A program made the position numbers and the translations under genes. From positions 1 through 48,013 of the forward strand of contig JAXHUA010000042.1 of assembly GCA_034189695.1 (NCBI GenBank): DNA of 48,013 bases. The letters run 5' to 3'. The stretch is from JAXHUA01 sp034189695. Lineage in GTDB: Bacteria; Chloroflexota; Dehalococcoidia; E44-bin15. The notes under the pieces were generated by a model. It worked only from the letters and a program-made list of their open reading frames with translations. It was not told the DNA's origin and made no database searches. Of this stretch, positions 1 through 7,729 are shown one piece after another; positions within the stretch are counted from its first letter, which is position 1; every line of letters starts with the position of its first letter.

Positions 1-13
1 GAAACGCAACCTT

Positions 14-37
14 GACAGGCCTGTCGAATCGCCTGTC
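14..37. promoter_or_regulatory. Palindrome overlapping a possible -35 box
   Basis: GACAGGCCTGTC (14-25) is a perfect 12-bp palindrome, and a third half-site GCCTGTC follows at 31-37. A perfect TTGACA (12-17) overlaps the first half-site. A convincing -10 is not visible: GTCATA at 35-40 is the best at 17-nt spacing. This could be a repressor operator on the promoter of the short gene starting at 74, or the foot of a structure from a gene left of the window. Confidence 0.35.
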
Positions 38-73
38 ATATACCTGCATTCGTCCTCAAAAGGAGGTTGCCAA

Positions 74-295
74 GTGGACGTGTTCCAGGCACAGGCCCTA
101 CCGCAAGGGGCACGAGTAGGCGCTCCATCCCTGGGCAAGTGGTGGTATGCACAAGGGACGGTCGCCTTCAGCATTCCCTACGGCATCGGTGTTCGCTTCG
201 ACGACTATCCCTACCCGTCGGAGAGAGACCTGCACAGCTTCGACGACATGGATAAGGAACTGTTGAGCGCCCTGGTGGTGCTGGATGAGGAATAG
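74..295 (+). CDS. Short hypothetical protein, 73 aa
   Basis: I do not recognise this protein. It starts at GTG with an excellent SD (AGGAGG at 61-66, 7-nt spacer), which is the main reason to believe it is translated. It is soluble-looking, with an aromatic and glycine-rich middle (GKWWYAQGTVAF near residues 21-32) and a strongly acidic C-terminal third. There is no signal peptide, membrane segment or Cys cluster. It ends 22 nt from the convergent hydrolase stop. The overlapping reading frame in the same region is arginine-rich and lacks an SD, so I treat it as a shadow. Confidence 0.5.
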   Translation: MDVFQAQALPQGARVGAPSLGKWWYAQGTVAFSIPYGIGVRFDDYPYPSERDLHSFDDMDKELLSALVVLDEE

Positions 296-317
296 GGAGG
301 CGGTACAGGGTCGCTTC

Positions 318-1133
318 CTACTCGCTCAGTTTCAGGCCGTCAAGGAAACCCAGCACTACGTTGTTGAAAGCGTCGGGCACTTCCTCGTGAGGCGAGTGAC
401 CCGAGCCTGCCAGAGTGACCAGCTCAGCCCCAGCTATGGATTCCTTCATCACCTTCGAGGCTCTGTGGAATGCAATGTCCTCGTCTCCCACGACTATCAG
501 AGTGGGCACCCTGATCTCAGAGAGCCTGGGAGTGAGGGGTTCCCATTCTCCAAAGGAGCGGGAGACATAGATGTAGCCGTCCACGGAGGTCTGAAGCACC
601 TTCTGCCTCGATATCTCGCGCCGCTCCGGATGTCGTTCATACTGCTCCTTAACCGCCGGGTTGTGCTCGGCGTTGTATTCAAAAGCAGCATTCAGCCCCT
701 CAGTCCGCGCCAGTTCATCCAGTCTGGCCCTGATTTCGGCGAAGTCTGGCACACGTTCGAACTCGCCGCTGGATGTGTCCACCAGCACCAGAGCGGTAAC
801 GACGTCAGGATACTTCAACACCAGTTCCAGGGCCATGAACCCACCCATTGAGTGCCCCATTATCGCGCTCTTGCCTATTCCAAGATGCTTGAGCAAGGCA
901 TGGGCGTCCTCCGCCATGATCTTCACCGAGTAGTCGGCGGCCGACGATGGCGCCTCGGACTGAGCATGGCCGCGCTGGTCAACGGCAATTACCCGATACC
1001 TCCCGGAAAGGACCGGGATTTGCGCTGCCCAATCCTGGTGGCTGCCCGTGTAGCCGTGAAGCAATATGATGGCCGGGCCCTCACCCACATCCTCGTAGTG
1101 AAGTGTGACTCCATTTACCCTCGCAGTCGGCAT
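318..1133 (-). CDS. Alpha/beta-fold hydrolase
   Basis: This 271-aa protein is a full-length, single-domain alpha/beta hydrolase with no signal peptide. The oxyanion-loop motif HGYTGS is at 26-31 and the nucleophile elbow GHSMGG at 93-98 (Ser95). The likely acid is Asp219 in GDED, and the catalytic His is His246 in GSGHSPHEE. The fold covers esterases, C-C hydrolases, dehalogenases and lactonases. A Ser rather than Asp nucleophile argues against a haloalkane dehalogenase, but the substrate cannot be told. The ATG follows GGAGGG with a short spacer. A perfect TTGACA promoter lies just upstream, so the gene is probably monocistronic. Confidence 0.9.
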   Translation of the reverse strand: MPTARVNGVTLHYEDVGEGPAIILLHGYTGSHQDWAAQIPVLSGRYRVIAVDQRGHAQSEAPSSAADYSVKIMAEDAHALLKHLGIGKSAIMGHSMGGFMALELVLKYPDVVTALVLVDTSSGEFERVPDFAEIRARLDELARTEGLNAAFEYNAEHNPAVKEQYERHPERREISRQKVLQTSVDGYIYVSRSFGEWEPLTPRLSEIRVPTLIVVGDEDIAFHRASKVMKESIAGAELVTLAGSGHSPHEEVPDAFNNVVLGFLDGLKLSE

Positions 1134-1424
1134 TCAACCCTCCAGCTACGTTGAACTCACCGGCATTCTAGGTCGCCCGGCCCAGCGGTGTCAACTTCGC
1201 TACGGTGACGTCGACGATTCAGCCATCAGCATCGTTCACGTCTGCTTCGGAAGTGAGGCAGGGGCGTCGGAGAGGGTCCATGAGGTTGTCGGCGCCAAGA
1301 TTATGCGACCGGTCGCCCGTATGTCCGCGACGCGAGCCGCAACAAGAACTCGCCTGGCATACGCACCCATCGCGTGCCAGGGCTATGGCACACGCCTCCT
1401 GACAGCCAGAGGTAGGAACAAGGC
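1134..1424. other. Intergenic region between hydrolase and usp
   Basis: Apart from the promoter at 1165-1194 I see no gene in these 291 bases. A perfect palindrome GCGACCGGTCGC is at 1305-1316. It could take part in ending the usp transcript, but no clear T-tract follows on the minus strand. Reading frames crossing this stretch have no SD and no family resemblance. Confidence 0.4.
1165..1194 (-). promoter_or_regulatory. Sigma70-type promoter for the hydrolase gene
   Basis: On the minus strand TTGACA (1194-1189) is separated by 18 nt from TAGAAT (1170-1165). The predicted start lies about 25 nt ahead of the hydrolase ATG at 1133. Confidence 0.7.
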
Positions 1425-1892
1425 CTATTTCTTCCGGGGCGGCGTCACCACCAGGATTGGCGTGGAGATCCCTCGGAGGACTTTTGATGTCACGCTTCCG
1501 TAGGCCCACCGGCTGATGCCGGAGCGGCCATGGCTGGCCATGGCGATCAGGTCGACAGGGTTGTTCTCCGCGTAGTCAAGGATTTCATCACCGGGGCTGC
1601 CAACGAGGAGTTCAACACGCACTCTGAGGCCCTTGTCCCTGAGCCGCTTCCCCACCTCAGCCAGGTACTTCTCAGCCTCCTCCTTGTCTGCGGCTGCCGC
1701 CTTCTCCGCGAGAACCGGCCCCTGCCCACTCAAGTCCTGATAGCCGGAGAAGGCCGGGGACGGCGACATTGCAACCCTGAGCAGCACCACCTCTGCTGGT
1801 TTCTTCGTAGCCTGCGCTAACATCTCCACATGGGGAAGCACCATCTCCGACAGTTCGGAGCCATCCAGGGGAACCAGTATCATCTTGTACAT
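1425..1892 (-). CDS. Universal stress protein (UspA family)
   Basis: This 155-aa single Usp domain protein begins MYKMILVPLDGSE, the typical first strand with its Asp. The C-terminal nucleotide-binding signature runs A119-S-H-G122, nine residues, then G132-S133. This matches the ATP-binding G-2x-G-9x-G(S/T) pattern except that Ala replaces the first Gly. Family members bind ATP and modulate stress or energy state, and the specific role here is unknown. The ATG has a strong SD (AAGGAGGG). A near-ideal promoter lies upstream and is divergent from the membrane iron-sulfur oxidoreductase gene, so the two share a regulatory region. Confidence 0.93.
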   Translation of the reverse strand: MYKMILVPLDGSELSEMVLPHVEMLAQATKKPAEVVLLRVAMSPSPAFSGYQDLSGQGPVLAEKAAAADKEEAEKYLAEVGKRLRDKGLRVRVELLVGSPGDEILDYAENNPVDLIAMASHGRSGISRWAYGSVTSKVLRGISTPILVVTPPRKK

Positions 1893-1927
1893 GCGGGCCC
1901 TCCTTCAGCTTTGACTACGGAGCCAAG

Positions 1928-1956
1928 AGTATACGACAAAGCAACGAGGGTGTCAA
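1928..1956 (-). promoter_or_regulatory. Sigma70-type promoter for usp
   Basis: On the minus strand TTGACA (1956-1951) is followed after exactly 17 nt by TATACT (1933-1928). It lies about 35-60 nt upstream of the usp start. Confidence 0.82.
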
Positions 1957-2051
1957 CACACCATCGCCAGCCCCCCACTCCCAGCCTTCAAGCTGCCGCG
2001 GCACAAGCGCGGGAGCGGCCGCTCCCCAGGCGTCTTCCAGCCTGCGCAACC

Positions 2052-2080
2052 TTGGCAAGCCACGCACGATGTGCTATACT
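2052..2080 (+). promoter_or_regulatory. Sigma70-type promoter for the iron-sulfur oxidoreductase
   Basis: TTGGCA (2052-2057), a 17-nt spacer and TATACT (2075-2080). The start would fall near 2087, leaving a leader of about 20 nt ahead of the ATG codons at 2104 and 2110. Confidence 0.8.
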
Positions 2081-2103
2081 GTACAAAATCTGTCAAAGGG
2101 TGA

Positions 2104-4437
2104 ATGTTCATGTCAGCAGCAGAGAGAGAGATATTCTGGAATATCGGACACGCCGGATATGCGCTCTACTTCCTGCTTATCCCCATAGCTGCAGTTCTCG
2201 TCTACGGCGTGTGGAAACGCTATCGTCTCTGGCGTCTGGGACAGCCGGATGCCAGGTTCTCCAGCCCCTGGAAGAGCCTGTGGGCCTTTGCCGTAACTGG
2301 TGTTGTGGACGGCGTCATCCACAGGCGCTTTGTAAGAGACCTGTATCCCGGGCTTCTCCACTTCTTCATCTTCGTCGGAGCCATCGCTTTCCTCCTCGCC
2401 GCCTTCCTGGACTTCCTCTCCCACTACTTCCTCCATTTCATGCACGGCGCAACCTACCTGGGTATCTCGCTTACGGTGGACCTTCTGGGCCTGTTCCTGC
2501 TTCTGGCCACGATCGTGGTCATCTACCGCAGGTACATACAGAAGCCGGACAGGCTGGACAATAAGCCGGAGAACGCAATCGCCCTCGCCCTTGTAGCTGT
2601 CATCGTGATCACCGGCTTCATCATCGAGGGCGTGCGCATCGCCTACTTCACCGCGAATCCGGCGGCCTTCGCTGAACTCTTCCCCGAGGCAGGCGCGTAC
2701 AACCCAGCCTGGGCAGCTTTCTCACCCGGAGGCTGGGTCACCGCCAAGATATTCGCCGGGCTGTCAACTGGCGCATTGCTGACGACCCACGCCGTCTTCT
2801 GGTGGACCCACATGATAATCGTGGTGGGAGCGATCATGTACGTCGCCCTTACCTTCTCCTCCCTCTCGCACATCGTGGTCGCCCCGCTCAACGTCTTCTT
2901 CCGGTCCATGCGTCCCAAGGGCGCCCTGGTGCCCCTCGACCTTGAGGCCGAGGACGTTGAGACCTTCGGCGTTTCCAGAATCGACCAGTTCACGTGGAAG
3001 CAAATCCTCGATCTGGACGCGTGCACCCGCTGCGGTCGCTGCCAGGACAACTGCCCGGCCTACCTCAGCGGGAAGGCACTGAACCCGAAGGAGCTCATCC
3101 AGAAGCTGAAAACGCACTGGCTTGAAGTAGGCCCGGACCTGGTCAAGGCCAAGAAGAATGGAAACGGAGCCGAGCCGGAGGTCTCCCTTATCGGCGACGT
3201 GATTACCCCGGAGGAGATCTGGGACTGCACCACCTGCCGGGCCTGTCAGGAGGTATGCCCCGTCTTCATCGAGCATATCGACAAGATCATCGACATGCGC
3301 CGCAACCTGGTCCTGGAGCAGGCCGAGATGCCTGAGACGGCCGAGGTGGCTCTGCGCTGTATTGAGGAAAGAGGGCATACTTGCAAGGGGACCACATACT
3401 GCCGCACCGACTGGGCTGAAGGCCTGGATGCCAAGCTACTGTCGGACGACCAGGACGTCGAACTGGTGTACTTCGTCGGCTGCGCCGCATGTCTTGAGGA
3501 CAGGAACCTCAAGGTCTCGGCCGCCTTCGGACGCCTGCTGACGGCAGCGGGCATCAACTTCGCCACACTCGGCGAAGAGGAGTCCTGCTGTGGCGAGCCG
3601 GCGCGGCGCATGGGGAACGAGTACCTGTTCCAGATGCAGGCGATGAAGAACATCGAGACGCTCAACGGCTACGGCGTCAAGAAGATCGTCACCACCTGCC
3701 CGCACTGCTTCAACACCCTGAAGAACGAGTACCCCCAGTTCGGCGGCAACTTCGAGGTCATTCATCACACCCAGTTGATCGCGGACCTCGTCAAGAAGGG
3801 CAAGCTGAAGCTGGCCAGCAAGATCGACAAGAAGGTCACGTACCAGGACCCCTGTTACCTGCTCCGCTACAACGACGTGTACGAGGCGCCAAGGGATGTC
3901 CTGGTGTCCATACCCAAGCTGAAGTTCACCGAGATGAAGCGTGAGAACGGCGACCTCTTCCAGGCTATCGAGTGCAAGCTGCTCAACATCCCCGGAGCCG
4001 ACTTGCTGATGTCCACCACGCCCTTCATGAAACTGAGGAAGTACTACCGCGCCAAGAACACGTTCTGCTGCGGCGCGGGCGGCGGGCATATGTGGATGGA
4101 GGAGAGCGTCGGCAACAGAATCAACGAGATGCGCACCGGCCACGCGATGAGCACCGGCTCAGACGTGGTGGCCACGTCGTGCCCGTACTGCCTCCAGATG
4201 TTTGAGGACGGGATACGGGCCAGAGAGGCAACCGAGTACTTCAAAGCGATGGATATCGCGGAGCTGGTCGACTTCGCGATACAGGAGGAACTCAGGCAGC
4301 CTGAGAAGCCGGAAGAGCCGGCCCCGGTCGAAGCGACGAAGGAGCCAGAAGAAGGGGCGGCGCCAGCCGAGGCGACGAAGGAACCAGAGCCTGAGGAAGA
4401 GCCCAAACAGTCCAAGGACATCGAAGAGGCTGCGTAG
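2104..4437 (+). CDS. Membrane-anchored HdrD-like (CCG domain) iron-sulfur oxidoreductase
   Basis: This is a 777-aa fusion. Residues 1-260 carry about five membrane helices (roughly 16-36, 84-108, 118-141, 158-182, 226-252) resembling the NarI/gamma-subunit membrane domain, with His residues that could ligate haem. Two 4Fe-4S motifs follow: C307-x2-C310-x2-C313-x3-C317 and C375-x2-C378-x2-C381-x3-C385. Two CCG domains contain Cys495-Cys496 and Cys655-Cys656, with a final CPYC at 693-696. The C-terminal 40 residues are a Glu/Pro/Ala tail with EATKEP twice. The architecture matches FadF/EMO-type ETF:quinone oxidoreductases and HdrDE-like proteins. Given the acyl-CoA enzymes nearby, electron transfer from ETF to menaquinone is my inference. 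SD AAAGGG fits ATG 2110 (Met3) better than 2104. Confidence 0.88.
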   Translation: MFMSAAEREIFWNIGHAGYALYFLLIPIAAVLVYGVWKRYRLWRLGQPDARFSSPWKSLWAFAVTGVVDGVIHRRFVRDLYPGLLHFFIFVGAIAFLLAAFLDFLSHYFLHFMHGATYLGISLTVDLLGLFLLLATIVVIYRRYIQKPDRLDNKPENAIALALVAVIVITGFIIEGVRIAYFTANPAAFAELFPEAGAYNPAWAAFSPGGWVTAKIFAGLSTGALLTTHAVFWWTHMIIVVGAIMYVALTFSSLSHIVVAPLNVFFRSMRPKGALVPLDLEAEDVETFGVSRIDQFTWKQILDLDACTRCGRCQDNCPAYLSGKALNPKELIQKLKTHWLEVGPDLVKAKKNGNGAEPEVSLIGDVITPEEIWDCTTCRACQEVCPVFIEHIDKIIDMRRNLVLEQAEMPETAEVALRCIEERGHTCKGTTYCRTDWAEGLDAKLLSDDQDVELVYFVGCAACLEDRNLKVSAAFGRLLTAAGINFATLGEEESCCGEPARRMGNEYLFQMQAMKNIETLNGYGVKKIVTTCPHCFNTLKNEYPQFGGNFEVIHHTQLIADLVKKGKLKLASKIDKKVTYQDPCYLLRYNDVYEAPRDVLVSIPKLKFTEMKRENGDLFQAIECKLLNIPGADLLMSTTPFMKLRKYYRAKNTFCCGAGGGHMWMEESVGNRINEMRTGHAMSTGSDVVATSCPYCLQMFEDGIRAREATEYFKAMDIAELVDFAIQEELRQPEKPEEPAPVEATKEPEEGAAPAEATKEPEPEEEPKQSKDIEEAA

Positions 4438-4442
4438 CAGCG

Positions 4443-5144
4443 TTACAGTTGGTATTCCCGCCCAACGTCGAGGACGACCACCTCGACGTTGGGTGTTTCT
4501 TTCCCGGCCAGCTCCGCAAACCTGTCCGCCGTCTGCTCCAGGATGGGAAATGTCTTGTAGTGCATCGGGATGGCCCGCTTCGGGTTGAGCAGGTCGAGGG
4601 CCTTGACCGCTTGCACCGGGTCCATGGTGAAGATGCTGCCTATGGGAAGCAATGCCAGGTCCAGCGGGTACAGTTCTCCGAGTATCCTCATATCGCCGAA
4701 GATGCCGGTGTCACCGGCATGGTAGACCGTATACCCGTCTTCCAGGGCTATGATGTAGCCGGCGCAGCTCCCCGTCTGTGATGAGTGGAACGCCTGAGTC
4801 ATGGTGATGGTGATGCCATCGATGACGGTCGTGCCGCCGATGTTCATACCACTGCCGAAGTTGCATGCCCTGTCCGCCGGCATTCCAGAGTCGGCCACCA
4901 GTCTGGCAACCGTCTCCGGCTGCGCCACCAGAGTAGCACCTGTCTTCTTGACGATGTCCGCCGCGCACCCCACATGGTCGAAATGGTCATGCGTCACCAG
5001 CACGATGTCCGCCTTGCCGACATCGTCCATACAGATCGGACAGAGGGGATTGCCGTCGATGTAAGGGTCAATGTAGATGACCTTGTCGCTCGCCGTGGTG
5101 ATCACGAAAGCGGCGTGGCCCAGCCATTTGATCGATTTCGCCAA
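4443..5144 (-). CDS. Metal-dependent hydrolase, metallo-beta-lactamase fold (UPF0173-like)
   Basis: This 233-aa protein opens with IKWLGHAAF, the hallmark start of the UPF0173/YtkL branch of the MBL superfamily. Metal ligands are H52-x-H54-x-D56-H57 in THDHFDH, a middle His in AFHSSQTG, Asp in AGDTG and a late His in MHYKTFP. Its substrate is unknown. I start at TTG 5144 because AAGGAGG sits 6 nt upstream and the family begins here. A longer reading frame to 5267 would run into the sirtuin gene. It is the last gene of the crotonase-sirtuin operon. Its 3' coding end contains a 13-bp inverted repeat that looks like the terminator of the convergent gene. Confidence 0.87.
   Translation of the reverse strand: MAKSIKWLGHAAFVITTASDKVIYIDPYIDGNPLCPICMDDVGKADIVLVTHDHFDHVGCAADIVKKTGATLVAQPETVARLVADSGMPADRACNFGSGMNIGGTTVIDGITITMTQAFHSSQTGSCAGYIIALEDGYTVYHAGDTGIFGDMRILGELYPLDLALLPIGSIFTMDPVQAVKALDLLNPKRAIPMHYKTFPILEQTADRFAELAGKETPNVEVVVLDVGREYQL
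4461..4502 (+). terminator. Intrinsic terminator of the oxidoreductase gene, inside the convergent CDS
   Basis: Arms CCCAACGTCGAGG (4461-4473) and CCTCGACGTTGGG (4481-4493) are a perfect 13-bp inverted repeat with a 7-nt loop, followed on the plus strand by TGTTTCTTT. It lies 24 nt past the oxidoreductase stop and within the last codons of the metallo-hydrolase gene. On the minus strand the downstream side is not T-rich, so it works for plus-strand transcripts. Confidence 0.78.
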
Positions 5145-5197
5145 GTCATACCTCCTTCCCTGCACATGACAGGTCGCGGCGCTCTCCCGATGTCGCG

Positions 5198-5977
5198 CTA
5201 GGCGAGCCTGCGCTTGAGGCTGTCGACTATGCGGGGCAGTACCTGCCCCAGCATGCCCTGGATGCACACACGGGCTTGGGCGTCCATCGTCGTCGGTTCA
5301 GCGTTGATGATAACGAGGTTGGCACCGGATTGCACCGCGTAGGCGGGCATATAGGCTGCCGGATAGACCACCAGCGAGGAGCCGAGGACCATCATCAAAT
5401 CGCACTCCTGTGAGCGGCGCTGCGCCTCCGCCACCTCACGCATCGGCATGGCCTCGCCAAAGAAGATCGCCGCTGGCTTCAGCATGCCACCGCAGTCGTC
5501 GCACACCGGGTCTTCAATCCCCTCGTCAAGCCGGCTGGCGATCATCTCCGACGGATAGCGCTTCTCACACTTCAGACACTTGACATACTTGGTGGTGCCG
5601 TGAAGCTCGATGACCTTGTCCTCAGGCACCCCAGCCTTCTGGTTGAGCCCATCCACGTTCTGCGTGATGATGCATTCCAGCTTGCCCAGCCTGTCCAGCT
5701 CAGCCAGCGCGTAGTGGCCCGGGTTCGGCTCCGCCTGGCTGGTCTTGCCGAAGGCCATCAGCCCCCGCCATATTCGCTTCCTCGCCTCCACGTCCCCAAC
5801 GAACTTCTGGTAGGTGAAGTCGTTCGGGTCGTACTTCGTCCAGACCCCCTCCCGACCCCTGAAGTCCGGAATACCCGATTCCGTGCTGTGGCCGGCCCCG
5901 GTAAACGCCACTACCCTCTTGGCGTCCGCCAGCAGCCCGGCCACCTCCTCGATCAGCTCATCCAGTCCTCGCTCCAT
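5198..5977 (-). CDS. NAD-dependent protein deacylase (sirtuin, Sir2 family)
   Basis: This 259-aa sirtuin removes acyl groups from lysine using NAD+. Visible motifs are GAGHSTESGIPDFRG (27-41), TQNVDG (105-110), catalytic His126 in ELHGTTKY, and the zinc Cys pairs C134/C137 and C159/C162. I see no Tyr-x-x-Arg pair of the SIRT5/CobB desuccinylase type in the 60-80 region, so acetyl or a short acyl is more likely. ATG 5977 has a GGAG just upstream. A GTG at 5995 that overlaps the previous stop (GTGA) is the alternative start but lacks an SD. It sits between two crotonases and an MBL hydrolase, which suggests a link to acyl-CoA metabolism. Confidence 0.92.
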   Translation of the reverse strand: MERGLDELIEEVAGLLADAKRVVAFTGAGHSTESGIPDFRGREGVWTKYDPNDFTYQKFVGDVEARKRIWRGLMAFGKTSQAEPNPGHYALAELDRLGKLECIITQNVDGLNQKAGVPEDKVIELHGTTKYVKCLKCEKRYPSEMIASRLDEGIEDPVCDDCGGMLKPAAIFFGEAMPMREVAEAQRRSQECDLMMVLGSSLVVYPAAYMPAYAVQSGANLVIINAEPTTMDAQARVCIQGMLGQVLPRIVDSLKRRLA

Positions 5978-5991
5978 GGCTCTCCGCCTTC

Positions 5992-6795
5992 TCACGCATT
6001 CTCGAACCGTGGAATGCGTTTCTCCACGTACGCCGTGACCCCTTCCTTGGCGTCCCGCGTCTTGCCCACCGCGCGGGCAAGCCTCTTCTCTATCGCCAGC
6101 CCTTCATCAAGCGTGACCTCCGTCCCGCGGTTCACCGCCTCCTTGACGGACCTGACCGCGATGGGACCGCGTGACGCGATTGTCCTGGCTATTCTGTCGG
6201 CGGTGGGATAGAGCTGTTCCCTGCTGACCACCATGTTCACCAGCCCTATCCTGTGGGCCTCCCTGGCATCGAGCCTTTCGCCGGTGAGGAACATCTGCAG
6301 AGTCCTTCCCGCGCCAATCAATCGAGGCACTGTCTGCGTACCTCCACCGGCCGGAATCATTCCCAGAGAGACCTCAGGAAGGCCAAACACGGCGTCCTCG
6401 GCAGCGATCCTGATGTCACAGAAGCAAGCTATCTCCACCCCCGAGCCAAGCACGTACCCGTGGACAGCGGCAATGAGGGGCTGTTTGATGGTCGGGAACG
6501 TACCCCAGATATCGCGCTCGAACCGCACCTGCCTGGCCAGCGCCGGAGGAGGCGCGGTGCCGAACTCGCTGAGGTCAGCGCCGACGCAGAATGCGCGCTC
6601 GCCGGCGCCCTTGAACACCGCCACCAGCACCTCGGGGTCGTCCCTGATTGCGTTCAGCACCTGGTACGTGTCATCGCGCATCTGGACGTTGTGCCGGTTC
6701 ATCACCTCCGGGCGGTTGAGGGTCACATAGGCCACGCCGTCGGTTTTCTCATAGATTATCGTCTCAAAGGCGCTTATCACCATTCCAGTGCTCAC
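5992..6795 (-). CDS. Enoyl-CoA hydratase/isomerase family protein (crotonase)
   Basis: This 267-aa crotonase-fold protein would hydrate trans-2-enoyl-CoA in beta-oxidation. The oxyanion-hole segment is AFCVGADLSEF (69-79), and both catalytic glutamates of the classic hydratase are present: E121 in GSGVEIACFCD and E141 in LPEVSLGMIP. The family's GGTQ follows at 151-154. Position 71 is Val where FCAGAD is usual. The GTG start overlaps the stop of the upstream crotonase (GTGA). An ATG four codons in (6783) is possible. Substrate chain length cannot be judged. Confidence 0.9.
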   Translation of the reverse strand: MSTGMVISAFETIIYEKTDGVAYVTLNRPEVMNRHNVQMRDDTYQVLNAIRDDPEVLVAVFKGAGERAFCVGADLSEFGTAPPPALARQVRFERDIWGTFPTIKQPLIAAVHGYVLGSGVEIACFCDIRIAAEDAVFGLPEVSLGMIPAGGGTQTVPRLIGAGRTLQMFLTGERLDAREAHRIGLVNMVVSREQLYPTADRIARTIASRGPIAVRSVKEAVNRGTEVTLDEGLAIEKRLARAVGKTRDAKEGVTAYVEKRIPRFENA

Positions 6796-7535
6796 CGTCC
6801 TCTAAACTGCGGCCGGCGCTTCTCCAGGAACGACCTGATCCCCTCCATCCTGTCCTCTGTCGTCTGAATAAGGAAGTACAGGTCAGCCTCCAGCTTCAGG
6901 CCCTGCTCGAGGCCGAGGTCAGCCCCACGGTTCACCGCCTCCTTGGTATACATCAGGGCGATGCGTCCCTGAGGAGCCACCCTGTCGGCCAGCTCCCCCA
7001 CCTCCTTGAGAAGCTCTCCAGGGGGCACAACCTTGCCCACCAGGCCGATGCGCAGTGCCTCCTGGGCATCTATCGGCTCCGCGGTCAGGAGCATCTCCAA
7101 CGCCTTGCCCCGGCCCACCAGGCGCGGCAGCCGCTGCGTGCCTCCGCTGCGGGGAATGAGACCGTAGCCGGTGTGCGGGAGGCAGAACGTGGCGTTCTCC
7201 GACGCTATTCTGACATCGCACGCAAGTGCCAGCTCCAACCCCTCACCCCACGCATCGCCGTTTATGGCGGCAATGACCACGCACTCGATGGAGGCCAGCG
7301 CCTCGGACGCGCCACCCGCCGCGGCCCACTGCCCGGGGTCTTCAGCGGCGGAGAACACGTCCCCGGCCGACTTCAGGATTACCACGTTGACCTCGTCATC
7401 CTGCTTTATCAGGCTGCAAACTTCGGCGAGTTCGGCGTTCATGCGCACGTCGACCGCGTTCTTCGTCTGCGGACGGTTAAGCGTAATACGGGCGATCCGC
7501 CCGTCCTTCTCATATGCAATCGTCTCGTACGACAT
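6792..7535 (-). CDS. Crotonase-family protein with an altered active site
   Basis: This 247-aa paralogue of the downstream crotonase has the E101 motif GEGLELALACD. The second catalytic glutamate position is His121 (LPHTGYGLIP), and the oxyanion-hole stretch reads FSAAEDPGQW instead of the usual FCAGADL. Such changes are seen in crotonase members that are not simple hydratases (isomerases, decarboxylases, thioesterases), so hydratase activity should not be assumed. The start at ATG 7535 is set by GGGGAG 6 nt upstream and by the family start MSYETIAYEK. The frame open to 7625 is not used. It is the first gene of the four-gene operon, with a promoter at 7568-7597. Confidence 0.87.
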   Translation of the reverse strand: MSYETIAYEKDGRIARITLNRPQTKNAVDVRMNAELAEVCSLIKQDDEVNVVILKSAGDVFSAAEDPGQWAAAGGASEALASIECVVIAAINGDAWGEGLELALACDVRIASENATFCLPHTGYGLIPRSGGTQRLPRLVGRGKALEMLLTAEPIDAQEALRIGLVGKVVPPGELLKEVGELADRVAPQGRIALMYTKEAVNRGADLGLEQGLKLEADLYFLIQTTEDRMEGIRSFLEKRRPQFRGR

Positions 7536-7567
7536 GGCCGACTCCCCATTCCCGATATCTGTACCGC

Positions 7568-7597
7568 ATGATAACCGAGCTTCGAGAAGGGTGTCAA
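7568..7597 (-). promoter_or_regulatory. Sigma70-type promoter for the crotonase-sirtuin operon
   Basis: On the minus strand TTGACA (7597-7592), an 18-nt spacer and TATCAT (7573-7568). The start would be near 7560, about 25 nt ahead of the ATG at 7535. Confidence 0.75.
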
Positions 7598-7680
7598 TGA
7601 GAGCACGCTCGGCCGCGGCATGCACCAGCCCCGTGCTGCGAGGGCTGCCCGCAGCCAGCGATAGCGTGTGCCGCCAGCTA

Positions 7681-7709
7681 TTGACCTTGCGCGGGAAGCA
7701 TGATACCTT
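7681..7709 (+). promoter_or_regulatory. Possible promoter of the cobalamin operon
   Basis: TTGACC (7681-7686) is followed by a weak -10, either TGATAC (7701-7706, 14-nt spacer) or TACCTT (7704-7709, 17-nt spacer). The position is right: transcription would begin just ahead of the riboswitch P1 stem at 7730. Confidence 0.4.
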
Positions 7710-7729
7710 ACCCGCAACGGAATAAGGAC

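Noticed and set aside
5145..5267. N-terminal extension of the metallo-hydrolase into the sirtuin gene
   Set aside because: The added residues are Ala/Arg/Gln-rich and non-homologous, and a perfect SD precedes the internal TTG at 5144.
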